Of a DNA stretch of 64,000 nt, positions 27,032 to 41,876 are shown piece after piece. The stretch covers positions 9,257,129 through 9,321,128 of the forward strand of contig CM020505.1 in assembly GCA_009823395.1 (NCBI GenBank), in the 5' to 3' direction. The translations under genes and the position numbers were made by a program. The first letter of the stretch is position 1; each line of letters starts with the position of its first letter. The notes under the pieces are model-generated. The model was not told the origin of the DNA. It made no database searches and saw nothing but the letters and a program-made list of their open reading frames with translations. The stretch comes from Thamnaconus septentrionalis (lineage: Eukaryota > Chordata > Actinopteri > Tetraodontiformes > Monacanthidae).

Positions 27032-27441
27032 CAAAATGTTGATTCTGGTACAAGAGGAAAAAATTGGAGCATATTTTTATTTTAGTCGTATAAAAACATG
27101 CAGTCGGTTCTGTTCTGATTTTTTGTTTTGTTTTTTAATTATTCTGCCTATTTATTGTTTTTCGTTGACCGCACTCGTGTGCAACCAAACCGAGTCTTTA
27201 AGTGACTACGTGGGAACAGGGCCTTTGTCTCTGCAAAGCCACATTTTGTGACGGATATCCAAACACCTCTCCCGCAGGTATACCCCGCTACCATTCCCAG
27301 TCCCCCAGCATGTGCGACCGAAAGGAGTTCGTCTTCTCCTTCAACGCCATGACGTCCTCGGCGATGCACTCGCCCAGCAGCAGCTCCTACTACCACCACC
27401 AACAGGTCGCCTACCAGGACATCAAGCCGTGCGTCATGTGA
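25239..27441 (+). CDS. foxf1: Forkhead box protein F1
   Basis: Nuclear winged-helix transcription factor of lateral-plate and visceral mesoderm, acting downstream of Hedgehog signalling in gut, lung/swim-bladder and vessel development. Two coding exons: 25239-26217 and 27278-27441, joined in phase 1 by a GT-AG intron (CAAG|gtaaga ... cccgcag|GT). The product is 380 residues, close to the 379 of human FOXF1. The forkhead domain spans about residues 51-145 and includes the recognition-helix segment [15 protein letters not shown]. The FOXF-specific C-terminus is intact, with motifs [38 protein letters not shown] and the terminal QDIKPCVM. The start at 25239 is the first in-frame ATG after stops. 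Reading through the intron would add five codons and stop. The divergent middle region is rich in Gly, Ser and His. FOXF2 was considered; N- and C-terminal residues fit FOXF1 better. Confidence 0.97.
26979..27031. repeat. (ATT)n microsatellite in the foxf1 intron
   Basis: About 18 perfect ATT units within the single coding-region intron of foxf1, about 250 bp upstream of the exon 2 acceptor. Confidence 0.95.
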
Positions 27442-28322
27442 TGCGTCCACGGACGGACCGAGACTCGTGTCACACACACACGCAGACTTTTTTTTTAAGT
27501 CAAGCAGCGAGGGGTTGAAAGTCGAAACGAGTGAAAAACCACTGAGAGGGAGACACAGAGAGGCCCTGCACGCACGGAGCGGGTGCACTGCGGACTACTT
27601 TTCTGTATAGTTTGACGCATCATCGACAGAGACGCGGAGAGACGGGCCGATCTCAGAGCCACCACGTAATAATAATATATAATAATACACATGTCTTCAT
27701 GGCGCCATGGTCGATCAGCGGGGGTTAAAGACTTGGCTTTTTTTTAAAAGAAAAACCCAACTGTTTGGTACTACTAGTCCTGCAGAGCGGATGACTACCA
27801 CTTCACACATTTGTTCGTGTTTATTCTCCTTGTTAAAGTAGGCCAATGTATAAAAAAAAAAAGGAAAGGAAAAAAAAGATATGCACACGTCCCATTTTCT
27901 GCGTCTGAAGTTTTTTTTTTTTTTTTACACCGTTCTTTTTCATTTTCGTTGACAAATTAGACTGAGGCTCTCTCTTTGGACTTTTATATCAGTGTTAAAT
28001 TTTAAAAATGAACAACCATATATACTGTGTAAAATGAAGGCACTTTTTAAATAGCCTATAAGCGCAACGTTTTTATTTATTCTGTGGGCCTATACATATT
28101 TTTAATTTTCGGGCGAATTGGCCAAGGAGGTATATGCTTTATTGGCAATATTTGTCAGAATGCCTGTTATTTGTTTCTAAATGAAAATCGAGAATATATT
28201 GTGAGCACTGTTATGTCGTTTGTGTTAGATGTATGTAGAGCATTACTTTCAGCACTGTGTACTTGGAGGAACGAGGGGCGAAGTTCAATCAGTGAGGGAT
28301 TTTTTTTAGGGTAGTTTACAAC

Positions 28323-28328
28323 AATAAA
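28323..28328 (+). terminator. Candidate foxf1 poly(A) signal
   Basis: AATAAA about 880 bp after the foxf1 stop codon. A second AATAAA stands at 28559-28564. Either could end the transcript; sequence alone does not decide. Confidence 0.4.
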
Positions 28329-28564
28329 ATATATCGGGTGGACTGTTTCAGTCCATATTCACAAAAAGACAATCATTCTTTCCCCGTTCACCGCTCATCC
28401 AGGAGAAAAATGAATTCGTTTTTTCCTCTCACAGCCAAACTGCATTGCTTAAGGTGTTAGGAGGTTTATGTTCCGCTGCAGAATAAGTCTATGAACACAC
28501 TGCTAAATTATTCCTATTCATACCAGAGCCAAATTGGCACGATGCGTTTCACCAACTAAATAAA

Positions 28565-31760
<3,196 letters not shown>

Positions 31761-34700
31761 TCACTCAGTCGTCACCTCGCTGGTGTCACCCTTGACATCT
31801 GGCGCCGCCTTGTTTTTGGGAGCCGCCGCTGTTGCCGCCGCCGCCCTCGGCCTCCTGTTGGACTGTCCGGACCTCTTGCCCCCTCGCTGGCTCTTGGCCA
31901 GCTCGGCCTGCAGGCTGTGGCCGTTCACGCTCAGATCCTGCAGGGCGGCGAGGGCCTGCTCTGCCGTCGGAGGGTCACTGTAGTCCAGGAAGGCCCTGTG
32001 CTGAGCGCCCTGCCAGGTCAGCCTGAGGGGGGCGGCGTCCCTCTCCCTGAGGGCGCTCTTCAGCTCGCTGACGCGCAGCCCAGCGGGAATCCCCCCCAGG
32101 TACACTGTGGTCACGCTCGGAGGGAGCTTCCGTGGTGCCGCCGCCGCGTCGCCGCCACCTTCTTCTGGGCCCTTCTCGCTCACATTGCCTCTCCTCCTCC
32201 TCCCCTTCCCTCTCTCGCGCGTCTCTCCCTCTTTGGCCGCCCCCTCATCCCCTCTGCTTTCCTTCCTTACCCTAGTTGGGCGCTGTCTGCCTTTCTGCTC
32301 CGACTGCTCCCCCTTGTCCGGTTTGGGTTCTCTCTCAGGATCCTGTTGTGTGTTCGGCCCTGGCCGACGTCTGCTTTGCCTCTTGGCTCGGCTGCCCTGC
32401 GCGCTGGGCTCTGGCGCGGCGGGCGACGCACCAAGAGTCACATCCTTTCCAGCCTGCTCCTCCGCATCACGCAGCCTCTTCAGGATGGGGATCTTCTCCA
32501 GCTTTTCCTTGTCCAGCTAAAGAAAAAAACAAGGAAAACACACACGCGAAGAAATTGAACAGGCTTGGTGAGGCTGCAGGGGGAGCGGGAGGTGGGTCGG
32601 GGCGGCCACACACAGCAAACAAACAGGCTCAGAGCCAGCATACCTCCGGATGAGCTCATTTAATGATAAAGTGAAAGCTGACAAATTAAATGGAATTATT
32701 CCATCCTGCTCCTGGCCCTTGCTGTAGCAGTGTCTCTCTTTGTGGCAGCGGGATGTTTTACTTCCTAAGCAGTTAAAAATAAAGGCTGCTCTCCTGATTT
32801 GTTGGGCCAGTAAGTGCCTTGGCAGCCTTTGATGCTGACCAGTCCTGTAAAGGATATACGGGGCCATTGTTTTTACACTGGCCTGGTTGACCCGTCGTTC
32901 CCCTGCCCCTGCAGAGCCAGGCTGGCTGGGCAGAAGAGCCTTTGATGATCAGACATGGCCTTCCTGCCAGTGAGGTCACTGGGTCCTGTTTACTCATGAG
33001 TGTGTCTTAAGGAACCCAGAGGTTACAGAGAATAATTCCATGCAACGTCTAATCAAAGACAAATTATCAGGTGGAAAACCACAGTGGAACCTCAGTGAGC
33101 CAGAAGCAGCAGTTTACAGTCGAAAGCTGAGCTACAGTGTAAACGGACAAATCTTGATTCTTTTTAGTTAAAATGAAACTGTTACTCGCCTATGTACAGT
33201 TGTTTATACAACGACAGTGTTTGTAATGTATATGAAAATATATACGTATTAAATGAATTATATTTTATTAATAAAGACTAAGGCCTTAGCTTGTTGCCAC
33301 ATGGCAACATGTAAAGATTTAGTCGTTTCACTGTAAATTTGACATCAGAGAACAACCAAGTATAAGTGGAGCAAGACACTCTGCAGTGTGGCTTCATTAT
33401 ATGTCCACTAGAGGGCAATGTGGGGAAAAACTCTGGGAGAGCATGTGCAAACGTAGCACTGAGTCAGTTTATGTGTTTGATTGGATGTGATGTGAGGCAA
33501 GTTAGGACATGAAATAAACATGAATTTATCTAACTGATGAGCTAAACCAGATTTTTTCTATCAGATTGACAAACCCTGTCCTGGTCCTCGATTATGTATT
33601 AAAAAAGACCCAAAATCACACAGGAATATACATGAAAAAAACAACAAACAAACAAACAAAATAAATAAATAAATAATTCATTGATTGTACCTTTGTCCAA
33701 ATAATCCCTTGGGGTTTGGGATTTTGGCAGTTTGTTTTTATAACTCTGCTGGGTGTCAGGATGTAGTCCACGGTCAGGTCGTGACTTTCTATTAATTCCT
33801 CTGGAATATTCATCACCTGATTGAGCAGATCAATTAGTTTTAATATAGTCAGTGTTCATCAAAAAGATCCAATACAGGAGGTGACGAAACAACATGTGGT
33901 GAGAAAATAACTAACCTGGCAGTCATGCACAATGGTCACCACCACGGTAGAGTCGCTCACAGCTTCCATTGAGGCCATCATGCCATACTCCATGTCGGCA
34001 TAGCCCTCCCCCTTTCCAATGCGAAAGCCTGCATGGAGGGCAGGAGCCACGAACAGCAGGCCTCACATTATTTGTGCGATACTCTGAGTGCCAGCATGCT
34101 TTCAAACATCCTCGCAGCATGCTGCTAATTAAATAATGTCAAAGAAGTCAGAAATACGCTGCATCTCTATCACGTCCAACATCTCCGAACAGAGGCTACG
34201 AGGATCTTAAACACGCAACGTCATTCAAACTCAGGGGCCGAACACACATGTGGAGGGTGGCTTTCTAGAAGTTACTGAATTAAAAGGGGCCTGATAGGAA
34301 CATGGATGAATTCTGTGCATCAAAACACTTTATGAAAACCATGTGCTTGTCGTAGAGGCGCAGCCATTTGGAAATGCATGCATTATAGTAAACATTTCTG
34401 CTCCCTGCATCACTTATCTTAAGTGCACTGTGAGTGACGGAACAATTTATATGGATGGCAGGACACAGTGGAGCCCACAAGGGACAAAATGGATCTGATT
34501 ATGCATCTGCCCCCCTCCTCCTGTATAGGTTCTTCTTCATATCTTCCTACAGAGAGGCCTGGTAAATTCATGAGCTAAAGTGTTTCTCCACAGAAACAGT
34601 CGCTTGAATTTTTTTGGTATGGAACGAAAATCTGATCGGTGATAAACTGGTTGGAAAGGGAACGAGTTTGATCCACACGAAGAAAGACTAGGACAGATCA

Positions 34701-36858
34701 GCTATGAGTAAGAAGTTGGGTGGTTTGGTCTCCACTCAAACATAATGTGCATTTTAACATACAAACAATAAATGCAGAATACAGTTTAAACCATGTGCTT
34801 GGTTAATTTTTTTTTTTATGAATTTTTTTTTTCTTCCAAAACTGCTCCTCTGCTCACAAACCATTTTACTAACAACTAAATAAGAGCTCTGAAGAAACTG
34901 GTGCATTATATTGCAAAAACAGCCAGATCTATGATGATAATGCAGACTGATAGTTACCTTTCTCTGACACGGCCACAGAGCCAACCACCACCAGATCTAC
35001 CTTTACTTTGTCATCCAGGCCAACCGGCACGCTGAAGTCTTTCACACCCTGAGAGGTTTGCAAACAAGCAGGGTTCGGGAAAAAAAAGGTGGTTAAAAAG
35101 AAAAATAAATAAATAAAACATGGCTGCCAATGCATATAAAACCACCAAGGATTAACATGCTGAGACCTGAGAGGAGGAACAAACACGCAGCTGTTCTTTG
35201 TTGGCACCTGCAGGAGGAGTAATTTCATTGAAGAGACCAGTGCGAAGGCGAGGAGTTGGGACCAATAAAGTTTTCTGCGCCTGTGGAGAGAGGATAACAT
35301 GTTTTGACTTATTAAACCTGACTGCAGATTCATACTGAGTCACAAGATATTCAGTAAGGGGTACTGAAAATAATAAAGATGATATAAATCAACTTCAGCA
35401 CATACATGGTACTCAGATGCCTTCAAAGAAGATTATAGGCTTTTTTTTCTCAGTTCAGTTATTTCATACAGGATCAGTGTGTTATTCAAGACAATTATTA
35501 TATGTGCATGCTGACAAAACAGGTGCAGCATGTCCAATAATAATGTTATGCAGCAGAGGGGTCAAACCCTCTCTGCTTATGCTCCATACATATTACGTCT
35601 GTAATAAATAGTGTCAATGATCAACTGACCATATCATGTATGTATTTGTATAATAAAATGTTAAAAAAAATAATAATAATAATAATAATTATGTTATGAA
35701 CACTTTTACTAGATTAAGAGACCCATCAATGAAACATCAAACTTTTCAAATTTAAAACAAAGACAGATGTCATCAAACAAAAGTTAATACATTTGCAGCC
35801 ATCCTGTATCTTTGAACAACTTTGTGGGCATCTCTCAATTCTTTGCAAAAGGATGCAACAATGCAGTAGATAAAGAATTTCATTTTAAGACAGTCATAGA
35901 CTTTTCAAGAATCTGAGGGGTCAGATTTGGCCTTGAGTTTGACATGTGTGTTATACAGTGTGAACCGGTCTGGTTGTTGCTGCCTTTCACACAGTGCTAC
36001 CTGAAGCACTGCCAGCCTGACCCCCTCCAGAGGTTTATCAGGATCCACCTTGACCTCAGCCGTGTGGGTGAACACCTGCAGCTCAGACACCCTGGCACAG
36101 GCTTTGAAGGCGCCCTGGTTGAAAGGGAAGAGGGAAATAATGATGGTAGTTTTCATTCAGACGCGACTTACTTCCAAAGTGAGAAAGCGCGCCTGCTGCT
36201 GAGGTCTGTCTGGGTTGACTTTGACTGTCTGGCTGCTCCTGAACTCCTGCAGGTCTGTCAGCCTGTTGCATGCTTGAGTTGCACTCTGGTCATTAAACAC
36301 AGAGTAAACGAAGCAACGGATGCACAAGGAATGATTATTTAAATACCATAGAGTCAATATTGTAGCAGAAACAGGCACATTACTTTCTCAAATCACAGCA
36401 CCGTTATTGTAATTCAATAAATGTATTTTTCACCTTTTGATAAACAGAAAACTCTGAGGGCAAAGTCAGATATTTGATACCTAATTCTTACTGATGTTAC
36501 TACCTTCAGAGTGTCCCAAGGTAGCGACGCACAGGTATAAACGTGCACATTTTATTACTGAGTCAACGGATAATTATTCATGAATAATTATGTCGAGGCC
36601 GATTTGCTTTATCCTGCCTTGAAATTTGGGATTCTGTTGTGGACAGGCCTCGGAAAGTTGGCCAGATTCTTCTCCTCGATGTAATCCCACACTTTCTGAC
36701 GGATGTCCCATTTCGACGCCCCTGATTAGGAAAAAGCAACAAAATGACGGGGAAACATTAGCCCAAGTGCTTCACTTTGCTCTTGCTAATACGGAAAGCA
36801 CAACCAGCGACAGGAAACATTTCAACCTACCGGAACTTATTTGAATAACAGGCTCCAT
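31761..36858 (-). CDS. mthfsd: Methenyltetrahydrofolate synthetase domain-containing protein
   Basis: Ortholog of MTHFSD, which joins a 5-formyl-THF cyclo-ligase-like domain to a C-terminal RRM; its catalytic role is unproven in vertebrates. Coding exons: 36858-36831, 36721-36618, 36285-36172 (3A) or 36114-36001 (3B), 35280-35167, 35048-34958, 34028-33916, 33816-33691, 32516-31761. With one exon 3 copy the product is 481 residues, longer than the roughly 383 in human. Diagnostic motifs are [64 protein letters not shown] and [12 protein letters not shown] Lys/Arg/Glu-rich linker of about 110 residues, longer than in human, precedes the RRM (about residues 367-441, [11 protein letters not shown]...). 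Intron 2 uses a GC donor (AAG|gcagga), because no GT is available at the homologous junction. The duplicated exon 3 is the main oddity. Confidence 0.93.
36001..36114 (-). other. mthfsd: mthfsd exon 3B (canonical copy)
   Basis: A 114-bp, 38-codon phase-0 exon bounded by ttcaaccag and CAG|gtagca. It encodes [15 protein letters not shown]... and [18 protein letters not shown], nearly matching the human MTHFSD segment [18 protein letters not shown]. It is the closer copy to the mammalian exon. Confidence 0.88.
36172..36285 (-). other. mthfsd: mthfsd exon 3A (diverged tandem copy)
   Basis: A second 114-bp, 38-codon phase-0 exon bounded by aatgaccag and GAA|gtaagt. It encodes [15 protein letters not shown]... 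and [18 protein letters not shown]. It shares 15 of 38 residues with exon 3B, including the VKV.PD.P core, and has intact splice sites and no stop. The 57-bp intron to 3B suggests that the two are alternatives rather than both included. Confidence 0.82.
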
Positions 36859-37351
36859 TACGTTATCGGTGATGGAAAGATGAGTCTTTTGCAACGCTCG
36901 GTTTGTACGACGCAGTGTATTTTTACACGTGAGCCGTGAAATATAATACGAGAAGGGGGAACAGCTGCTTGTCAGTGTTTATCATTTCTACGGCGGCTTA
37001 GGAGGGACATACCAAACCAATGGCGAACCTAATTGTGTCAATGTGAGAATTTCTAATGTAAAAAACGCATCAAAGACGATGTTTTGGGTGTTTGTGCCTG
37101 TTTCTGTTGTTTGTCTGTTTTGTTTTGTTTTTTACAATAAAATAGGCCTGCGTTATACGCAGCTTATTTTCCAATAACCTTAAAAAAAAATTTTTATCGA
37201 AGCTTTATGTAAGAAAAGGTCAGTGTCTTCATCTTGCACGTTCGATAACTGAGATACCCATCGTTAAAATAATGACCTTGCCCAACATTTACCCTACAAT
37301 TTATCTGCCCTGCCCTTAAGTACAAAATAACGGGTTTCACTTTGCTCTGTT

Positions 37352-37352
<1 letters not shown>

Positions 37353-37392
<40 letters not shown>
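37353..37392. repeat. (CA)n microsatellite
   Basis: 20 perfect CA units followed by a poly(A) run, seen directly. Confidence 0.95.
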
Positions 37393-37396
<4 letters not shown>

Positions 37397-38399
37397 AAAA
37401 ACTGTCAGCGAATGAAGCAAAAATTCAGCAATCTTATTCATGTTGTTTTTATTTTTAAATATGTTGCACTCAGATAAGCAGATACTCAGTTCATTATTTT
37501 GTACAGTAACAGAAAATGTGTTATGATCATACATTAGCCTTTTTCTTTTAGCTCAATTTGCAGAGAAATTATGTATTTATGATATACGTTTATATGTGTC
37601 AACAGGCAGATTCACTTTTAGTCTTTTGACACAGCAACAGGTTTTGCACAGTTTTTGTCCTTACTGAATTGACCAAGTTCATTGAATATAAGAATGTGAT
37701 AGGTGAAAGGTTTCAGTGCAACATCTAGCAACAAGATTGCAAAGGGTGACATTAGAACAGAAAAACAGGACTGTATTATTCATTCCTGCGGCTTCTGAGG
37801 TCTCGAGCTAAACTGATTTCCAGGAGTCCGGCACAAAGACGATTATAGCTGTAAGAAAGAGCTGGGCAGTTAGTTGTTAGCATGGGAACAGCTTAAGCAT
37901 CTGTTGTAGAGTGCAGCTGGATGATGTTGCGGTTCGATGTGGGTCTTCGATGGCAGCTGGTGGTCTTGAATGACGTTGTAATTGTTGGTAGGTGGTTGTC
38001 AGTATTGGTAATGTGGTCTTGAAGGGGGCAGAAAAAGAAAACAACCAATAGCCTCATTATATTTTTAAATGTCACAATAGAGCAGAGCAAAAACATATCA
38101 GGCAATAATTCCAAACAGGATCTGGCATGTGTGGCAAGGTCAACACATGGCTATAGAGTGTAGCATTGAGTGGCTAAAGCACCTGGGTAACATTTGTTAA
38201 TTATGGTCAATATATTCACAAGACAAGGACGAAAGCCAGTCTAACCTTTGAGGCAAATACACATACAGTTTCTGCAAAGGACACTAGCGCATGTGCTTTT
38301 TTCAGAAGATGAGATGTTTTACTGTAGAAACTTCTTTTAAGAAGACATTTTGCTCTTGTTTAATCGTGAGTCTATTTTTTTAGCCTTCTCTTTCATTTG

Positions 38400-38810
38400 C
38401 TAGTTTGGGTCTCTCACTGTAAAGCAGGCTAAAAAGTGTGGCAAGATTGCAAGGAGTCACCTTCAGGAGCTCTCTGGACTGTACAAGGCCTAGGCCACCA
38501 GGAAAGCGAGATACCCCAGTCACCCACTGTCCTCCAATTATAGGCTGCCGCCATCTGGTCATCAGTGTATGGTATTCAAGTGCAGAACGAAAAAGTTGAA
38601 AAGTTAATTTATACCTGCAATCGTAGGCCTTATTAATAACTTGCTTGGATCTTTCCCCTGACACACTAGGGCACCATCTGTTGTGGTTGCATGCATGTTA
38701 CTTAGGTTTTGTGTGGTTTTCTCCTGTGTCTGTAACACAATGTTCCCTTCAAGGGGATAATAAAGTTCCAATCCTTTCATTTAAGGTAAAAAAAAAAAAA
38801 AAAAAAAAAA
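38400..38810 (+). mobile_element. Degenerate non-LTR retrotransposon 3' end
   Basis: The plus strand near 38570-38640 reads like the C-terminus of a fish LINE ORF2 (CRTKKLKS, stop, FIPAIVGLINN), with a stop inside. It is followed by a 3'UTR with the typical ending ...CCCTTCAAGGGGATAATAAAGTT and a 23-bp poly(A) tail (38788-38810). The 5' part is missing, as in most truncated LINE insertions. The family (L2/Rex-like) is a guess from memory of the motif. Confidence 0.55.
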
Positions 38811-39574
38811 TACAATTCATAAAATAAAAACTGGGGCCAATTGACAGGCAGTCATTCACAGATACTGCTGCCACTGCTCAGACGCTGCAATGCTCGCACT
38901 CACTTGTACTTTACTTCATCCACACAAAGAGAGTTTTACTGCATATTAGCATTGGTTGAAAGCGTTAGCCTAAGAACAGCATGTTTCCCATCTTGAGTTT
39001 CTCAGGAGACTGCATGGATCATATTGGTCATATTTTCTTCATGTTTTTGTGTGTAAAATCATTTCATTTTTACCCTGAATTCCCAAAGTCTCATGAGAGA
39101 GGATAATCTCTACACCGTGTGTGTACTTTACCTCCCTGAATTTACCACAATAAACCTCTGCATAGGCGACCTCATGTGCTTGAGTCATGTTTCCCACAAC
39201 CGTGCTGGTCTGGACATTGCAGTGAAACTCTAGTGTGTTGTTGTGTTTGTGGCAGTTTTGAAGTAGTGTCAGATGGTCTGGAATATCCCAGCAGAGACAG
39301 AAGTCCCAGAAGTCGAGGGCGGAAACTTTTTGTCTTTCTTCTGAAATGGGTGGAGTCCTGCATGGGAGAACTCTTCTTTACACGTTTCAGAGGGAAGCTA
39401 TGGTAAAGAGGTAAATGAATTAAATCCTTCTTGTTCATACCTGTGTACATTGTGAATATACACATACATACAACAGCATACATGGCATTGCCAATGTGAT
39501 TTAATGTCAGGCATAACTTTGGAGACAGCATATTTGAAAACCACAATTGTTGACTTAATTGTGGCACTCGAGGA

Positions 39575-39690
39575 AATGTCTGAGAATCACCAGGTTCCAC
39601 AGGATTTATCCTTTGGGCACCATGGATATTTATAACAAATCCTGTGGCAGTCCATCCTGGAGATAGATTTGAGACATGACACAAAAGAAC
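39575..39690. repeat. Teleost interspersed-repeat fragment
   Basis: Phrases such as AGAATCACCAGG..., GGGCACCATGGATAT and GTGGCAGTCCATCC resemble a dispersed repeat common in teleost introns (consensus ...CATGGCAATCCATCCAATAG...). Diverged; family name not assigned. Confidence 0.45.
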
Positions 39691-40504
39691 AAGAATCTCA
39701 CAAGTGTGGAAATGTATTATTTTTCCCCCTTTCAAAAGCCACTTCTATGCATGAGAGCATAAACAGAATATGGCAGTCGAGCCCTGTGGAGAACAAAGAG
39801 GTAAACAAGTTCAACCGCAGTGTTCCCTGGATGTTTCTCAAGGCGCAGTTTCTCACTGTTTTAGTCGGTGAAGCCGTCAGATGTCTGCTCCTTCTAAGAT
39901 TAATGATAAGTAAAGGAAAAATATAATCCTCCCTAAACTTTAAATGTAATTATTATGATAATTACAGGAAGTCTCAGCAAAAGATGCAAAAGATGTTAGT
40001 TTTTCTATTGTTTTTTCACCATAATTGCATGAAAGAGACCGTTCCACCACTAGAGGGCAAACTCTACCAACATATTTCCAAAGGAATAGGTTTCATATCA
40101 TAAAAATGCAATGTTGGATTATTGGATTGTTGAATAGTACAGTATGGGCTTTATAATTTATGTTTTTCTTTAATAAAGTGAGAATTGCCTTCGCTATAAA
40201 CTCTGCATCATATCAGCTCTAAACTTGTAACTATGTTTGACTGCATTGCCCCGGTCAAAAAAAAATAAAAAAGACATAAATAAAATCATCATTGTGTCAC
40301 TGATTTGTGACATGGGAGCATGGACCTGACATTTCTCATGGGATTCTGGAGATTGTTGGACTCACAACAGCTTCTACTCATCTGTATTAATCAATGGCCA
40401 TTGTTAACCTCAGTAGTCTTTCAGTGTTCCTTATACCTACAACCTACAATCAAAACTAATGCATGCACATTGCGCACACATTGACTTTCATGTACAAATA
40501 GTGT

Positions 40505-40505
<1 letters not shown>

Positions 40506-40564
<59 letters not shown>
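40506..40564. repeat. (CA)n microsatellite
   Basis: About 29 CA units, seen directly, 80 bp before a TC array. Confidence 0.95.
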
Positions 40565-40566
<2 letters not shown>

Positions 40567-40641
40567 ACGAACCAGTGGCACATAAACCTCCCCGTTACCC
40601 CTATTGTCCCTCCATCAGTCTGGGCAGTGAGCCACATGAAC

Positions 40642-40643
<2 letters not shown>

Positions 40644-40716
<73 letters not shown>
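40644..40716. repeat. (CT)n microsatellite
   Basis: About 36 uninterrupted CT units, seen directly. This is a polypurine/polypyrimidine tract able to form triplex DNA. Confidence 0.95.
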
Positions 40717-40723
<7 letters not shown>

Positions 40724-40924
40724 GCGCATACCAAGCGGCACCTCACAATGCCGGTGTCATGCCAAACTCTGCGTACCTGCTAAGAATCGTTGCACCTCGC
40801 GAGAACGCGCAGCGCTGTATCTTTGTAGTGATTCGCGACCCAGAGACGTCACTGAATACGACATACAGCTGCTTCTGGCTGGTACCTATGTGCACCTGTG
40901 ACCCACCGACCAACTTAATTATAT

Positions 40925-41269
40925 TGTAGCGTCCAGCCGGACGGTGAAGGTTCTCAAACAGACTGCTTTATTGCTCGACTCTGGTTACTGTCGGCCGTAA
41001 CCACGCCAAAACCACACAAGCAAGAAAAAGGTACAGAAAGTATATGGCTGCTCTCCTCTCTTACTCTCGTCACTCACACACTCACCGGGGCACCCACGCA
41101 CACACCAGACTTCCTCATCCTCTCACCTCTGTCCCGCCCCCTTTTCCCTCTCAGCCATTCACATGCCTAGCCCAACTTCCAAGGTGCATTCAGGTGCATA
41201 ACGAACTCTCAGAACATTAACCGCATTTAACAGCACCCAACACAATAAAACAACAGCAGAATTGCTACA
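40925..41269 (-). mobile_element. Solo LTR of an LTR retrotransposon
   Basis: A 345-bp block starts TGTAGC and ends GCTACA (short terminal inverted repeat) and is flanked on both sides by ATAT, a possible 4-bp target duplication. Read on the minus strand it has LTR order: a promoter-like GC-rich part, then AATAAA (40972-40967), then a short stretch ending CGCTACA. No primer-binding site, polypurine tract or gag-pol sequence flanks it, so it looks like a solo LTR left by recombination. It lies about 600 bp upstream of the dbndd1 ATG, in antisense orientation. The superfamily (Gypsy or BEL) cannot be decided. Confidence 0.6.
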
Positions 41270-41876
41270 ATATAATTCTACCACAAACAGTCAGTATAGG
41301 GAGATTTCAAGTCAAACTTCGAAGAAATCTTTGCCGTATTGAAAACCTTATTGAAAACACAGAAGTGTCTTTAATCAGTTCAGTTGATCCGCTAAGGGCT
41401 TCTGAGTTTGATTCAACGCCGACGACTAAATACTGTGACAGTGTGTTGACGTTCCCTCGCGTCCCTGTGTTGCGCGCGCTCCCGCGAGGCGCGTGCGAGT
41501 CTCGGCAAGGATTGCATATCTCGGCATGACACCGGCGCGGCGGCCAGTGTGGCTGAGAAGTGTGCAGCACTGTGCAGTGATGTGGCCGTTCCCAGAGCTC
41601 CCTCCCTGTGGCGGTGCAGCTCTTGCACGGCGCTGCTGATGGCACAGCGGGGCAGGTGCACCGAGCCAGCGGAGAGGCGATCACATCACCTGTCTGGAGC
41701 TCCAGAACCAAGGAGGCAGAGAAGAGGAGAGGGGAAGGAAGAAGAAAGAGGAGGGGAAGGTGTTGGTGAAGGAGGAGAGTCTTTGGAAGGTTGAGGTCTA
41801 GACAGACAGACAGACCCTCCTTTCTTTCCCCTCGATGCTGGAGTGGTGATCCGCTGAACACTGCCAGCTGAGCTGC

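Larger units (their letters stand above)
36859..41876. other. Intergenic region between mthfsd and dbndd1
   Basis: About 5 kb between divergent genes, without a supported coding exon. It contains the mthfsd promoter side (36.86-37.05 kb), a CA repeat, a degenerate LINE 3' end, a second interspersed-repeat fragment, CA and TC microsatellites, a solo LTR and the dbndd1 5' flank. Human FOXC2 and FOXL1, expected after MTHFSD, are absent: no forkhead-encoding frame is present. Confidence 0.7.

Noticed and set aside
39172..39735. Minus-strand open frame of 187 codons
   Set aside because: No recognisable domain, and it overlaps an interspersed-repeat fragment; most likely chance.
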